From NCBI RefSeq assembly GCF_030161595.1, contig NZ_BSUM01000001.1, positions 868,001-932,000 on the forward strand: a stretch of 64,000 nt of DNA, written 5' to 3'. The stretch comes from Litorihabitans aurantiacus (GTDB lineage Bacteria; Actinomycetota; Actinomycetes; Actinomycetales; Beutenbergiaceae). The position numbers were made by a program, and so were the translations under genes. The notes below the pieces were generated by a model. That model saw only the letters and a program-made list of their open reading frames with translations. It did not search any database and was not told the DNA's origin. How positions within the stretch are numbered: the first letter of the stretch is position 1; each line of letters starts with the position of its first letter. Positions 47,547 through 57,356 of the stretch are shown here, in pieces.

Positions 47547-48949
47547 GCTGCTCCTCCTGTGCCGGGGACCCGGCGCTCGATGTACCGGCGCGGCTTGGTC
47601 TCGCGCGTCGGGGTGAAGATGTCGTCGGCCTCGACCACGCGGACGGTGGGGGCGAGGTGCGCCTGGGTGCGCACGAGATCGGCCACCCGGGCCTGCACGT
47701 CCGCCAGGGCGGACGGGTCACCGGTCAGGACACCGGGTTCCGGCGCGATCTCGACCACGAGCGCGTCGCCCGAGAGCTCCTGCCCGGCAGTGGCGTACTC
47801 CGTCGCGACCCGCCACTCGCGCAGTCCCGACACGCTCGCCAGGGCGTCCACGATCGCCCCCGTGTTCACGAGCGTCCCGTTGACCTTCGTCAGACCGCCG
47901 GTCCGCACGGGTGGGGCGAGCAGTCGCTCACCGATCCGGCCACAGCCCGGGCAGCGCCCGCGCGTCAGGCGCGCGACGTCTCCGACGGCGTAGCGCAGCA
48001 GGGCCGTCCCGCGCGCGCGCAGGTGTGTTAGCAGCAGGGCGCCCTCCTCGCCGTCGGGCACCGGCAGGTGCGTGACGGGATCGACGACCTCGAGGTAGAT
48101 GTCCTCGGGGCTGGGGTTGTGCCACCCGTGCGCACCGTCACACGCCACCATGCTCCACCCCTCGGTGGAGCCGTAGCGGTCGACCACCCGGGCGCCGTCG
48201 GCACCGGCTGCCGTCAGCCGCGCGCGCAGGTCGGCCATCCGCGCCGGACTCGTGGCCTCACCGGTGATGAAGCACCAGCGCACGTGGCCGAGGTCGACCC
48301 CGCGTTCCGCTGCGCGGATCACGAACCGGCGCACGAAGCCGGAGACGCCCCAGAGGACCGTGGCCCGGTGCGTGTGGACCAGGTCGATCGCCTCGTCCAG
48401 GCGTCGGTGCACCGGCCAGTCGGGGTGGGCGCTGCCCGTGTGGCCCTGGACGAGCGCGGTGCCGAGAGCCGCCGCCGTGCGGTCGGTGCGGATGCGCGCA
48501 CCCATCGGGAACGGTGTGAGCGGGAAGAGGTTCGCGATCGTCTCCTCGGCCCCGAACCCGAGGATCTGGGCGCATCGCCGGGCGTGGAGCTGGTATGCCC
48601 AGTCGTCGGCGGCCGTGATGTACAGCGGGGCCGGCCGGCCGCTCGTCGTCCCGGTCGTGTAGATGAGGTAGGCCAGCGCCTGCTCCTCCGCCGGCGCGTC
48701 CGAGCCGAGCCGCAACCGGAAGTCCTCGGGCGCCCCGAGGAAGTCCGCCTTCGTGGTGGGCGCGACGTGCGCCAGCTCCTCGAAGGTCGTGGGTGGGCCG
48801 GTGGCCCGCAGCCGCTCCCGGTAGAACGGGCTCGCGGTCGCCAGCAGCGCGGTCTGGGCGCGCAGCCGTTCGAGGCGGACGTCGTCGAGCGCCGCCTGCG
48901 TCATCTCGACCAGGTCGTCGCGGGCGTGCGCGGGGAGGGTGGCGCTCAC
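47543..48949 (-). CDS. Phenylacetate-CoA ligase-like adenylate-forming enzyme
   Basis: 468-residue PaaK-type ligase activating a carboxylic acid to an acyl-adenylate and then CoA thioester. Motifs: SPFYRERL and TTKADFLGAPEDF at the N-terminus, the phosphate-binding YLIYTTGTTSGRPAPLY, VDRYGSTEGWS, YAVGDVARLTRGRCPGCGRIGERL (metal-binding Cys) and a C-terminal TKPRRYIERRV with the catalytic Lys. Substrate unknown. Overlaps both neighbours by 4 nt. Confidence 0.88.
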   Translation of the reverse strand: MSATLPAHARDDLVEMTQAALDDVRLERLRAQTALLATASPFYRERLRATGPPTTFEELAHVAPTTKADFLGAPEDFRLRLGSDAPAEEQALAYLIYTTGTTSGRPAPLYITAADDWAYQLHARRCAQILGFGAEETIANLFPLTPFPMGARIRTDRTAAALGTALVQGHTGSAHPDWPVHRRLDEAIDLVHTHRATVLWGVSGFVRRFVIRAAERGVDLGHVRWCFITGEATSPARMADLRARLTAAGADGARVVDRYGSTEGWSMVACDGAHGWHNPSPEDIYLEVVDPVTHLPVPDGEEGALLLTHLRARGTALLRYAVGDVARLTRGRCPGCGRIGERLLAPPVRTGGLTKVNGTLVNTGAIVDALASVSGLREWRVATEYATAGQELSGDALVVEIAPEPGVLTGDPSALADVQARVADLVRTQAHLAPTVRVVEADDIFTPTRETKPRRYIERRVPGTGGAA

Positions 48950-50054
48950 ATCAGCTCCAGGGGTTCGAGCGCGCCGGGGTGCCAGGCACGCAGGTAGGGG
49001 ATCGGGACGTCGAGGGCGTCGGTGCGCCCCAGGGCGTGCGCCGCGTGCCGGGCCCAGTGCGGGTTCCGCAGCATCGCGCGTCCGAGGAGCACGACGTCGG
49101 CGCTCCCGTCGGCCACGAGCGCGGCGGCGTGCGCGGGGTCCGTGATGAGCCCGACGGCGCCGCTGGGCACCCCCGCCGCGCGCACGGCCGCGGCGCCCGG
49201 CACCTGGTAGCCGCGCGCCGGCGCGTACTCGACGCCGGGCTCGAGGCCGCCGGCCGAGCAGTCGACGAGGTCCACCCCGGCCGACCGCAGACGCACCGCG
49301 AACGCCGCGGTCTGCTCGACCGTGGTGCCGCCGGGCGCGACGTCGCTCGTGGACAACCGCACCAGCAGCGGCCGGTCCTCGCCGAGCTCGGCCCGCACCT
49401 CGGCCACGATCGCGAGCAGCGCGCGCTCACCACCGGCTCGCCCGCCCCACGGTCCTCCTCGCGTGTTCGTCAGGGGCGAGAGCAGCTCGTGGAGCAGGTA
49501 CCCGTGCCCGGCGTGCAGCTCGACGCCGTCGAAGCCGGCGGCCACGGCCCGGCGCGCGGCGGCGGCGAAGTCGGCGATCACCCGCTCGATCTCGGCATCG
49601 CTCAACGGCCGTGGTCGCCGTAGCCGCCCGAACGGCCGGTCGGTCACGCCGCGGGGCTCCCACCCGCCGTCGTCGTCCGGTATCGGGCCACGGCCCCCGT
49701 GGCGTCGGGCAGCTCGCGGTACTTGCTCGCCTTGCGTCCGGCGTGCGCGAGCTGGACGCAGATCGCGGCGCCGCCGTCGTGCACCGCGGCCACCACGCGC
49801 CGCCAGGCGGGGACCTGCGCGTCGTCCCACAGCCCCGCGTCCTGGAGCGTGAGGCGACCCCGCGGTGCGACGGCGGTCGCCTCGGTGAGCACGAGCCCCG
49901 CGCCGCCCATGGCGAACGAGCCGTAGTGCACCAGGTGCCAGTCGGTCACGACGCCGTCGCCGGCCTCGCAGGAGTAGGTGCACATGGGGGAGACCCACGC
50001 GCGGTTGCGCGCGGTCGTCCCGCGCAGCGTCAGCGGGTCGAACAGGTCGGTCAC
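48946..50054 (-). CDS. Old Yellow Enzyme family oxidoreductase, copy 2, one frame break
   Basis: About 369 residues, FMN ene-reductase of the YqjM type: AWVSPMCTYSCEAGD, HYGSFAMGGAGLVLTEATAV, VQLAHAGRKASKY, FDGVELHAGHGYLLHELLSPLTNTR and VLLGRAMLRNPHWARHAA. Frame breaks at the run 49685-49687, in VAPIPDDDGGWEPRG; one base missing. GTG start inside the MFS gene stop. Similar to the copy at 45508 but clearly diverged, so possibly a different substrate in the same pathway. Confidence 0.92.
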
Positions 50055-51478
50055 GACAGCCTCCGGCGTCGGGTGGTGGTGAGGGTGGTCAGGGCGAGGA
50101 CGAGGAGCAGCGCACCGACCCCGCCGACGAGGGTGCCGAGGCCGCGCGCACCGGCCGCCCCGGCGGGGTCCGCGTCGGCGGGTGCCAGGACGAGCGTCAC
50201 GGCGACGGCGGAGAGTGCGGCCCCGACATACTGCGCGGTGCGGTACATCCCGGTCGCCGCTCCCGCCCGGTCGGCTGTCACCGCTCCCTGCAGCACCAGC
50301 TGGTTGCCGACGTTGTTGAAGCCGTTGGGCGCCCCGAGCAGCACGGCGCCGACGATCACGACGGCGAGCGGCGCTCCGTCGGTGAACCCGACGGCCAGCA
50401 CGGCGCCCCCGGCCGCGAGCAGCGCCGAGCCGACGACGAGGAGCCGCCACGGGTCCGTTCGCGAGCCCCAGCGCGAGGCGATCACCGTGGCGACGGCGCC
50501 CGCCACGAAAACGGGCACCATCAGCGCGCCCGAGCCGAGGGTCGTGAGACCACCGCTGCGCTCGGCCCACTGCGGGAGCCCGTAGAAGACGGTGTAGAAG
50601 GCGAGGTAGGTGACGACGGCGCGGGCCAGGGTTCCCGAGAGTCGGCGGTTGCGGGCGAGCTCGCGCACGTCGAGGAACGGCGTCGGGTGCCGCCTCTCCC
50701 ACAGGACCAGGCCGACCGCGGCGACGGTGGCCCCGACCGCCCACGGCAGCCAGGGGCCCCGCGACTCCAGGAGCGTCAGGGCGACCATGACGGCGGTCAG
50801 GGTCGCCACGAACGCGGCGATCCCCCCGAGGTCGACACGTCGCCGCCCGCCCGCGGCGCCCGACGTCGCCCGCGCGCGGACGGGCCGCTCACCGGGGACC
50901 AGCGTGAGCACCAGGGCGCATGAGAGCGCCGCCACGGGCAGGTTGACCCAGAAGATGCCGCGCCAGCCCACCGCCGTGGTGAGGGCCGCACCCACGAGGG
51001 GGCCGAGCGCCGCCGTCGTCTGACCGCACAGGGCCACCACCCCGATGAGCGGTGCCGCCGGCCGCCCCGCGGCCGCGGTGACGGACCTGATGACCGCCAT
51101 CGCGGCGGGGTAGTGCACCGCGGCACCGAGGCCAAGGAGCACGCGGCTCATGATCAGTCCGGGCGCGGAGTCGACGAGTCCGCCCATGACGGAGGCACCG
51201 ACCACGACCCCGAGCCCGAGCAGGAAGACCCGGCGCGGACCCCAGTAGTCCGCGAGCGCACCGCACAGGGGCGCGCCGACGGCGGCCGCCACGTACAGGG
51301 ACGAGACGGTCCAGGCGAGCTCGCCCGCACCGAGCGAGAGGTCGTCGCCGATCGTGACGAGCGCGACCGCGATCATCGAGGAGTTCAGTCCCAGCAGGAT
51401 CGTGCCGCTGCCGAGGGCCCACGCCAGCGCGTGCCCCGGCGCCCTCGGCGCCGCGCGGCCCGCCGTCGCACCGCTCAC
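50051..51478 (-). CDS. Major facilitator superfamily transporter, drug:H+ antiporter-2-like
   Basis: 475-residue inner membrane protein with about 14 hydrophobic segments, the DHA2/EmrB pattern. WTVSSLYVAAAVGAPLCG, LADYWGPRRVFLLGL (motif A variant) and GLIMSRVLLGLGAAVHYPAAMAVIR are visible. In this context it might export intermediates or take up the growth substrate. Coupled to both neighbouring genes by 4-nt overlaps. Confidence 0.88.
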   Translation of the reverse strand: MSGATAGRAAPRAPGHALAWALGSGTILLGLNSSMIAVALVTIGDDLSLGAGELAWTVSSLYVAAAVGAPLCGALADYWGPRRVFLLGLGVVVGASVMGGLVDSAPGLIMSRVLLGLGAAVHYPAAMAVIRSVTAAAGRPAAPLIGVVALCGQTTAALGPLVGAALTTAVGWRGIFWVNLPVAALSCALVLTLVPGERPVRARATSGAAGGRRRVDLGGIAAFVATLTAVMVALTLLESRGPWLPWAVGATVAAVGLVLWERRHPTPFLDVRELARNRRLSGTLARAVVTYLAFYTVFYGLPQWAERSGGLTTLGSGALMVPVFVAGAVATVIASRWGSRTDPWRLLVVGSALLAAGGAVLAVGFTDGAPLAVVIVGAVLLGAPNGFNNVGNQLVLQGAVTADRAGAATGMYRTAQYVGAALSAVAVTLVLAPADADPAGAAGARGLGTLVGGVGALLLVLALTTLTTTRRRRLS

Positions 51479-52406
51479 CGCGAATCGACCACGTCGCCCG
51501 GCAGCGCGAGGTGGACATCCTCGTGCTCGAGCAGGCGCGCCAGGAAGCGTTCGGCGACGTCGGCGAAGCAGGCCTGCCCGAGCGCCCAGCCGAACCAGCT
51601 CAGCCCGAGGAAGCGGGTGCCGACGCGATCGGCGTCGGCCAGCAGCGCCGTGACCGTCCGGTCCAGCACCTCGGCGTAGTCGTGCGCGGTCATCGCGCGG
51701 GTGTACAGCGCGAAGACGTCCTCGGTCTCGAGGCCGAACGGGAGCGCCGTGAGCGGGGTGGGGCTGCCGGGCAGGTCGACCGGCACGGGCCGCTCGTCGA
51801 CCGGCCACTCGCCGAACCACCGCAGGCCCTGCGCCGCGAGGACGTGCGGCGTCATCGGCGTCGTGGCCCGCTCCGGCGAGAACCAGCCGCTGATCGAGCG
51901 CGACGTCGCCGTCCCGACCGCGGCGAGCGCGTCAGCCACGTACGCGTGCTCCTCCTTTGCGGTCATGGCGGGGTGTAGCACGAGGTTCGCGGCACGGCCG
52001 CGCGCCACGACCTCGCCCGCGCGCGCCCCGACCTCCTCGGCCAGCCCGGGCATCGCGGTCGCGCCGTGCCCGTCGAGCGCGACGGCGACCGGCACCCCCA
52101 GCCGCTCGGCGACCTCCAGGAGGCGGAAGACGCCCGTGGTGAGTCCGAAGTCCCACTGCGACAGGCGTGCGACCTGGCCGTGCCGCGGTTCACCGGTCTC
52201 CCGCCCCACGCCGCCGGCCATCGCTGTCGGTCGGTGCGCCCCGGGGGCGGGGTGTCGACGTAGGCCGGTGCGTGCAGCAGCACGGACACCACGAGGCGGG
52301 TGCGAAGCGGCGGCGCCCAGGGCGGCCGAGCGCCGTCGTGCTCCCGGACGAGACCGGGGGCGTAGACACGGGTGTCGGGCGCCTCACGCAGGACGGGGCC
52401 GGTCAC
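51475..52406 (-). CDS. Polysaccharide-deacetylase-fold protein, copy 2, one frame break
   Basis: About 310 residues, distantly similar to its neighbour at 52403-53389. It has the segment QWDFGLTTGVFRLLEVAERLGVPVAVALDGH typical of PuuE-like deacetylases, then TSRSISGWFSPERATTPMTPHVLAAQGLRW and WFGWALGQACFADVAERFLARLL. Metal-binding HxxxH is not obvious. Frame breaks at the C run 52239-52242; one base missing. Together with the next gene it may form a heteromeric hydrolase of a cyclic amide; this is inference. Confidence 0.78.
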
Positions 52407-53389
52407 GACGCGCTCCGGGCGGGCGCGAGGCGCGCGCGGTGGCGGTCCGCGAGCTCCTGGGCGTGCGCCAGCTGGTCGTCGTAGCTGTGGGCGAGGTAGT
52501 GCTCGGCGATCTCCTGCGCCGTCGCGAGCCAGATCCGGTCGTCGGAGCGCAGGATCTCGAAGATCTCCTCGAGATGGCCCACGAGGTGCGGCTGACCCAT
52601 GAGGAACGGGTGGGTGGCCACGCACGCGACGCGTCCTTGGCCGTCGCGCTCGGCGTCGGCCAGCTGCCGGTTGACCTGGGCGCGGACGAGCTCGACGAGC
52701 ACGTGGCCGGGGTGGCTGCGAGCGTGCAGCATCGGGACGTCGTTGAGCATGTAGCTGTAGGGCATCGAGACCAGGCGACCGCCGCCGCGGGTGCGCAGGG
52801 GCCGGGGCTGCTCGTCGTGGATCCAGTCGGCGTGGTAGATCATCCCGTGCTCGGCCATGAGGTCGGTGGTCAGGTCGGTGCCGGAGATCTTCGGCCCCAG
52901 CATCCCGGCCAGGTTCCGCCCGAGGTACCGGCGCGTGAGCGCGAGGCTCTGCTCGAGGAACGCGCGTTCGGCGGCTTCGTCGAAGCCGTAGAGCGGGCGA
53001 AGGTTGGAGATGCCGTGGCTCATCACCTCCCAACCGGCCGCGAGGATCGCCTCCCGGATCTCGGGCGCCTCCTCGAGCAGCATCAGGCTGAGGGAGACGG
53101 TCGAGGGGATCTCGTAGCGGCGGGCGAGCTCCAGCACGCGCCAGAAGCCGACCCGGTTGCCGAAGTCACGGTGCATGTAGTGCTGCACGTCCGGTGCGGC
53201 CACACGACCCTGGGGGCTGACGCCGCCCGGGGGCACGAAGTCGTAGTGCTCGACGTTGGGGGCGTGCCACACGGCGAGCGTGCGACCCTCGGGCCAGCGC
53301 ACCGGGGGGCGGCCGGGCAGGGGCGCGTAGACGAGCCGGTCGTCCGTGCGCAGCGGTGCCGCGGCGCGATCCGCGGGGGCGTGCGTCAC
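52403..53389 (-). CDS. Polysaccharide-deacetylase-fold protein, PuuE-like, copy 1
   Basis: 328 residues of the NodB/PuuE fold. Relatives with the pattern HYMHRDFGNRVGFWRVLELARRYEIPSTVS include allantoinase PuuE and cyclic imide hydrolases rather than sugar deacetylases. Further conserved pieces are AGWEVMSHGISN, YHADWIHDEQP and THPFLMGQPHLVGHLEEIFE. GTG start overlaps the isochorismatase-fold gene; stop overlaps the second deacetylase-fold gene. Confidence 0.85.
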   Translation of the reverse strand: MTHAPADRAAAPLRTDDRLVYAPLPGRPPVRWPEGRTLAVWHAPNVEHYDFVPPGGVSPQGRVAAPDVQHYMHRDFGNRVGFWRVLELARRYEIPSTVSLSLMLLEEAPEIREAILAAGWEVMSHGISNLRPLYGFDEAAERAFLEQSLALTRRYLGRNLAGMLGPKISGTDLTTDLMAEHGMIYHADWIHDEQPRPLRTRGGGRLVSMPYSYMLNDVPMLHARSHPGHVLVELVRAQVNRQLADAERDGQGRVACVATHPFLMGQPHLVGHLEEIFEILRSDDRIWLATAQEIAEHYLAHSYDDQLAHAQELADRHRARLAPARSAS

Positions 53390-54069
53390 GCCGTCGCCCC
53401 GGCGCGGTGCCCGGGAGCGCCGGCGGCGAACCGGTCCAGCGTCTCGGTCAGCGTGACCACGTCGCCGAACCGGTCCTGCACGTCCCACAGCGAGGCCTGC
53501 TCCGACAGCGGGCGGAAGTCGTCGCAGCACTCCTCCACGAGGCTCACGCGCAGGCTGCGGTAGGCGGCGTCGACCGCCGTCGCCCGGACGCACCCGCTGG
53601 TGCTCGTGCCCGCGAGGACGATCTCGTCCACCTCGAGCTCGGCCAGCAGGCCCTCCAGCCGCGTGCGGAAGAAGCCCGAGGCGACGGTCTTCTCGACCAC
53701 GTGGTCACCGGGCTGCGCCCCGACAGCCGGGTCGATCGCCGTGCGCGGGTCGCCGCGCAGGCAGCCCTCGGTGAGCGAGGAGCGCACGCGCTGGGCGAGC
53801 ATGCGGTCGCCGAGATCGTCCAGCACCATCACGAGGTGGATCACCGGGATCCCGACCGCGCGGGCGGCGTCGAGGAGCTGCGCGGTGCTCGCGAGGCTCC
53901 GGGCGGTGCCCGGGCCGATCTCCGCGTGCCGGGTGAAGGCCACCTGGAAGTCCACGACGACGACGGCGGGGTTGCGCCCCGGCCCCACCCGGGTGCGGAC
54001 GGCGCGGGCGGTGCGCACCCGCGCCATCTCGGCGTTCCAGTCGATCTCGGCGGTCACGGTGGCGCTCAC
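53386..54069 (-). CDS. Isochorismatase-fold cysteine hydrolase, N-carbamoylsarcosine amidase-like
   Basis: 227 residues. The Asp-Lys-Cys triad is complete: D40 in VVVVDFQVAFT, K127 in VEKTVASGFF and C160 in GTSTSGCVRATAVDAAYRS. The TSGCVRAT motif and long N-terminus place it near N-carbamoylsarcosine amidase and maleamate amidohydrolase, enzymes that cut linear amides or half-amides. That fits a pathway where the deacetylase-fold enzymes open a cyclic imide or ureide. Confidence 0.88.
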   Translation of the reverse strand: MSATVTAEIDWNAEMARVRTARAVRTRVGPGRNPAVVVVDFQVAFTRHAEIGPGTARSLASTAQLLDAARAVGIPVIHLVMVLDDLGDRMLAQRVRSSLTEGCLRGDPRTAIDPAVGAQPGDHVVEKTVASGFFRTRLEGLLAELEVDEIVLAGTSTSGCVRATAVDAAYRSLRVSLVEECCDDFRPLSEQASLWDVQDRFGDVVTLTETLDRFAAGAPGHRAGATA

Positions 54070-54974
54070 CTCTCGTCGGGTGCGGGTGCGGGTGCGGGTG
54101 CGGGTGCGGGGGAGACGACGGCCTCGGGCAGCCGGTAGACCCGTCTGGCGTTGCCGGAGCGGACCTGAGCCAGCGACTCCGGGCGCAGACCAAGCTCCCC
54201 GAGCTCGCGCAGGCTGCGGCGCGGGTCGAGGGTGGGGTAGTCCGTGCCCCACATGACCTTGTCGCGCCCGAACGTGTTCATGAAGTGGACGAGGGCCGGG
54301 TCGAGGTAGGCCGGGGCGTACGCGTCCAGGCCGATGTAGACGTTCGGGTGCTTGTAGGCGACCGCCACCATCTCCTGCGTCCAGGGCCAGCCGGTGTGGA
54401 TGCCGACGAGGACGAGCTCGGGGAAGTGGCAGGCGACGGTGTCGAGCGTGATCGGGCGCCCCACCGAGCGCAGCGGCTTGTCGGCCGTGTACCGCAGGCA
54501 GTGCCCCACCTGGAGCTGGATCGGGATGTCGAGCTCGGCGCACGTGGCGTAGATCGGGTACCACAGGGCGTCGTCGGGAGCGAGGTCGAACCAGTGCGGG
54601 TACAGGTGCACCCCGACGAAACCCTCCGCGACCGCGTCCCGGATCTCGGCGATCGCCTCCATCGGTCGCGTCGGGTCGATGCCGACGATGCCGCGGAAGC
54701 GGTCGGGGTGGCGCGCGACGGCGTCGGCCACGATGCGCCGGTCGGGCCGGTAGCTCGTCACCTCGCCACGAGGGCCCGCCTTCGGGGAGAACAGGATCGA
54801 GACGTCCACCCCGGCCTCGTCCATCACCGCGACGTAGTCCGACAGGTCGGACCCGTGGACGGCGTCGCCGCTCGCCCGGAAGGCGCGCGAGAAGAAATCC
54901 TTCGCCCACGCGGGTCGCAGCGCGACGGTCTCGGGGGTCTGCAGGCCGACGCAGATGTCGACGGCGTCGGTCAT
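54066..54974 (-). CDS. Amidohydrolase family 2 protein, copy 1
   Basis: 302 residues, close paralogue of the protein encoded at 46674-47546: DRFRGIVGIDPTRP, LYPHWFDLAPDDALWYPIY, QLQVGHCLRY, VACHFPELVLVGIHTGWPW and MWGTDYPTLDP are nearly identical. It likewise lacks the HxH metal motif (VDICVGLQTPE). The C-terminus ends in an APAPAPAPAP run encoded by a GGTGCG-type hexanucleotide repeat at about 54076-54111. ATG overlaps the ligase stop. Confidence 0.88.
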   Translation of the reverse strand: MTDAVDICVGLQTPETVALRPAWAKDFFSRAFRASGDAVHGSDLSDYVAVMDEAGVDVSILFSPKAGPRGEVTSYRPDRRIVADAVARHPDRFRGIVGIDPTRPMEAIAEIRDAVAEGFVGVHLYPHWFDLAPDDALWYPIYATCAELDIPIQLQVGHCLRYTADKPLRSVGRPITLDTVACHFPELVLVGIHTGWPWTQEMVAVAYKHPNVYIGLDAYAPAYLDPALVHFMNTFGRDKVMWGTDYPTLDPRRSLRELGELGLRPESLAQVRSGNARRVYRLPEAVVSPAPAPAPAPAPDER

Positions 54975-56427
54975 CGTTCGAGCTCCTTCACGAGTGTGGC
55001 GACGGCGCGGCGGTCGATCTTGCCGATCCTGGTCAGGGGGAGGGCGGTGACCACGTGGAGGCCCTTGGGGCGCTTGGGCGGTGAGAGCAGACCGCGCAGG
55101 TGCTCGTCGAGCAGGGCGTTCGCGGGTGCGGGGTCGACCTCGGGCACGATCGTGGCGACGACGCGCTGGCCCCACTCCGCGTCGGGTACCCCCACCACGC
55201 ACGCGGCCCTGATCGCCGGGTGCGACTCGAGCGCCGCCTCGACCTCCTCGGGCTCGACGTTCACGCCACCGGAGATGATGACGTCGTCGGCGCGGCCGTG
55301 CAGGTGCAGGCGGCCCTCCTCGTCCAGCCGGCCGAGGTCGCCCATGGTGATCGCGGCGCCCGGGCCGCTGGCCCGGGCGTCGTCGGTGTCGCCCTCGGAC
55401 CCGGTGGCGATCGCAGCGCCGGACACGACGACGCGACCCACGCCTCGGGCGTCGGGATCGCGGACCTCGACGCGGACGCCGAACGCCGGTCGGCCCACGC
55501 ACCCGGCGGGGAGGTCGCGCTCGTGCGGGTGCCGCACCGTGATCGGCCCCGTCTCCACCGAGGCGTAGTAGTCGAAGAAGCGCGGCGTGAGACGCTCGCG
55601 CACCTCGTCAGCCAGTGACGCGTCGATGGCGGATCCTCCCGTGAGCAGCCGCAGCGAGGGGGCAGCGGCGTCCTCGCGACGGCCAGCAGCCGTCGCAGCA
55701 TCGTCGGGACGCAGAAGCTCGCCGTGGCGGTGGTGGCGGCCTCGAGCCAGCGCTCGGGGTCGAACCGGGCCATGAGGCGCACCGTGCCGCCGCAGTACAG
55801 GTAGCCGAGCCCGAGGGAACGGGCGCTGCCGTGGTAGAGCGGGGTCGCGGCCAGGAACGTCCCGCCGGCGGGGATGCCGAACTCCACCAGCTGCGTGACG
55901 ATCCGGGCGACCGTCGCGGCGTGTGTGATGCGCGATCCCTTGATGCGACCGCTGGTGCCCCCGCTCGGGGAGATGAGGTGAGTGTCCCCGGGGCGGGCGC
56001 GCGTGGTGAGCTCGATGTCGGGCCCGGTCGGTGCCGCGGATTCGATCAGCGTGCGGAGGTCGAGCACCCGAAGTCCGGCCTCGGCGGCACCGGCGCGGGC
56101 GACGTCGTCGGTCAGGACCGCGGTGATCGCGAACGCCTCGCTCGCCGCCGCGACCTCCCTCGCGCGCCACCCCGTGTCGAGCACCACGCCGGTCCGCCCC
56201 GCCGCGGGGAGGGCGAGCAGAGCGACGAGGTGCCACACCGTGTTGCCGGCCTGCAGGCCGACCCGATCGGGGAGCTCGAGCGCGTCGATCGCGCCGACGA
56301 GTGCGGCGACGCGCTCGCGCAGCTGCGCGTAGGTGACCTCCTCGGCGTCGTCGCGCACGGCGATCGCGCGGGGGCGGACCCGGGCGTGGAGCTCGAGGCA
56401 CTCGACGAGGAGCACGGGGGCGATCAC
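54971..56427 (-). CDS. Acyl-CoA synthetase (class I adenylate-forming), one frame break
   Basis: About 485 residues, AMP-dependent ligase of carboxylic acids. Motifs: SPSGGTSGRIKGSR (phosphate loop), YYASVETGPITVRH, GDLGRLDEEGRLHLHGRADDVIISGGVNVEPEEVE (A7/A8) and LTRIGKIDRRAV with the catalytic Lys (A10). Shorter than most, with an abbreviated N-terminal part. Frame breaks near 55670-55676; one base missing, though the exact spot is less certain than in the other cases. Starts inside the gntR stop. Confidence 0.88.
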
Positions 56428-57170
56428 GACTGCTCCGGGCGGCGGATGTCGCGCAGCTCCTGGAGGTGCTTCAGCATCGCCCTCGCGGCGCCGTCCTCGT
56501 CGCCCCGCTCGATGTGCTCCATGATCTGGTCGTGCTCGTGGTCGATCGAGGCCCAGCTGTGGGCGCTGCCGCGCTCGCGCCAGCTCAGTGAGAGGGCGGC
56601 CCAGATCGGCGGTGCGATCAGCGCGATGACGCGGTTGCCCGCGATGTCGAAGATCGCCTGGTGGAAGTCCTCGCTGCGGGTGGTGCGGTCGGGCGTCGTG
56701 CGTGCCGCCTCGACGTCGGCAGCCAGCGCCCGCAGGCGCGCGACGCCCTCGGGCGTGCGACGGCGCGTCGCGGCCCGGACGGCCGGGATCTCCAGCAGTA
56801 CACGCGCCTCGTACAGCTCGTCGTGGCTGATCTCGTTGGAGCCGTTGAGCAGCCGCAGGCTGGTCTGGAGGCGCTGCTGCACCGCGAGCACGTCTGGCGT
56901 GGTGACGAACGTGCCCCCGGTGGCGCCGCGCGTGGTGATGACGAGGTTGTCGGCGCTCAGCATCCGCAGCGCCTCGCGCACCGTGGTGCGGCTGACGCCG
57001 AAGGTGGCGCACAGCTTGTCCTCCGTGGGCAGCCGACTGCCCGCGGGAAGTCGGCCCTCGAGGATCAGCGCGCGCAGCTGCGAGGCGATCTGCTGGTACG
57101 CGGGTTCGATCCGGCGCAGGGCGAGCGTGTCGGCGACGACGGCGTCGGGCGTCAGGTCGGGTGTGTTCAT
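56424..57170 (-). CDS. GntR-family regulator, FadR (FCD) subfamily
   Basis: 248 residues: winged helix QQIASQLRALILEGRLPAGSRLPTEDKLCATFGVSRTTVREALRML and a C-terminal all-helical FCD ligand domain (ELYEARVLLEIPAVRAATRR, DFHQAIFDIAGN, HEHDQIMEHIERGDEDGAARAMLKHL) whose Asp/His residues usually bind a metal and an organic acid. It heads the ten-gene operon and probably represses both this operon and the divergent transporter. ATG 57170 is chosen for GGAG 7 nt upstream; ATG 57182 is the alternative. Confidence 0.9.
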   Translation of the reverse strand: MNTPDLTPDAVVADTLALRRIEPAYQQIASQLRALILEGRLPAGSRLPTEDKLCATFGVSRTTVREALRMLSADNLVITTRGATGGTFVTTPDVLAVQQRLQTSLRLLNGSNEISHDELYEARVLLEIPAVRAATRRRTPEGVARLRALAADVEAARTTPDRTTRSEDFHQAIFDIAGNRVIALIAPPIWAALSLSWRERGSAHSWASIDHEHDQIMEHIERGDEDGAARAMLKHLQELRDIRRPEQS

Positions 57171-57356
57171 CGGGTGCTCCATGACGGTGGCGTCGACTCG
57201 TGCGAATCGAGCGCATATGTCCGACATTAGCACGCAGTTGCCAACGAGGCCCGTAGTTGCAACGTTTACTCGGCGATATCGGGCCGTAACGCCGTCGCAA
57301 CACATCGCTGCCAGCATCATCAGACCAATCAGTTCTTCGTTCGACGTTTGGTCACC
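57171..57356. promoter_or_regulatory. Divergent promoter region of the catabolic operon and the transporter
   Basis: 186 nt, locally A+T-richer than the rest of the window. Palindromes GTTGCCAAC (57237-57245) and GTTGCAAC (57256-57263), and an inverted pair GACCAA/TTGGTC (57323-57328 and 57348-57353, the latter next to the transporter ATG), are candidate GntR operators. No convincing -35/-10 pair was assigned. Confidence 0.5.

Noticed and set aside
54076-54111. GGTGCG hexanucleotide tract as an independent repeat element
   Set aside because: It is a simple in-frame APAP tail at the end of the amidohydrolase gene and shows no other feature.
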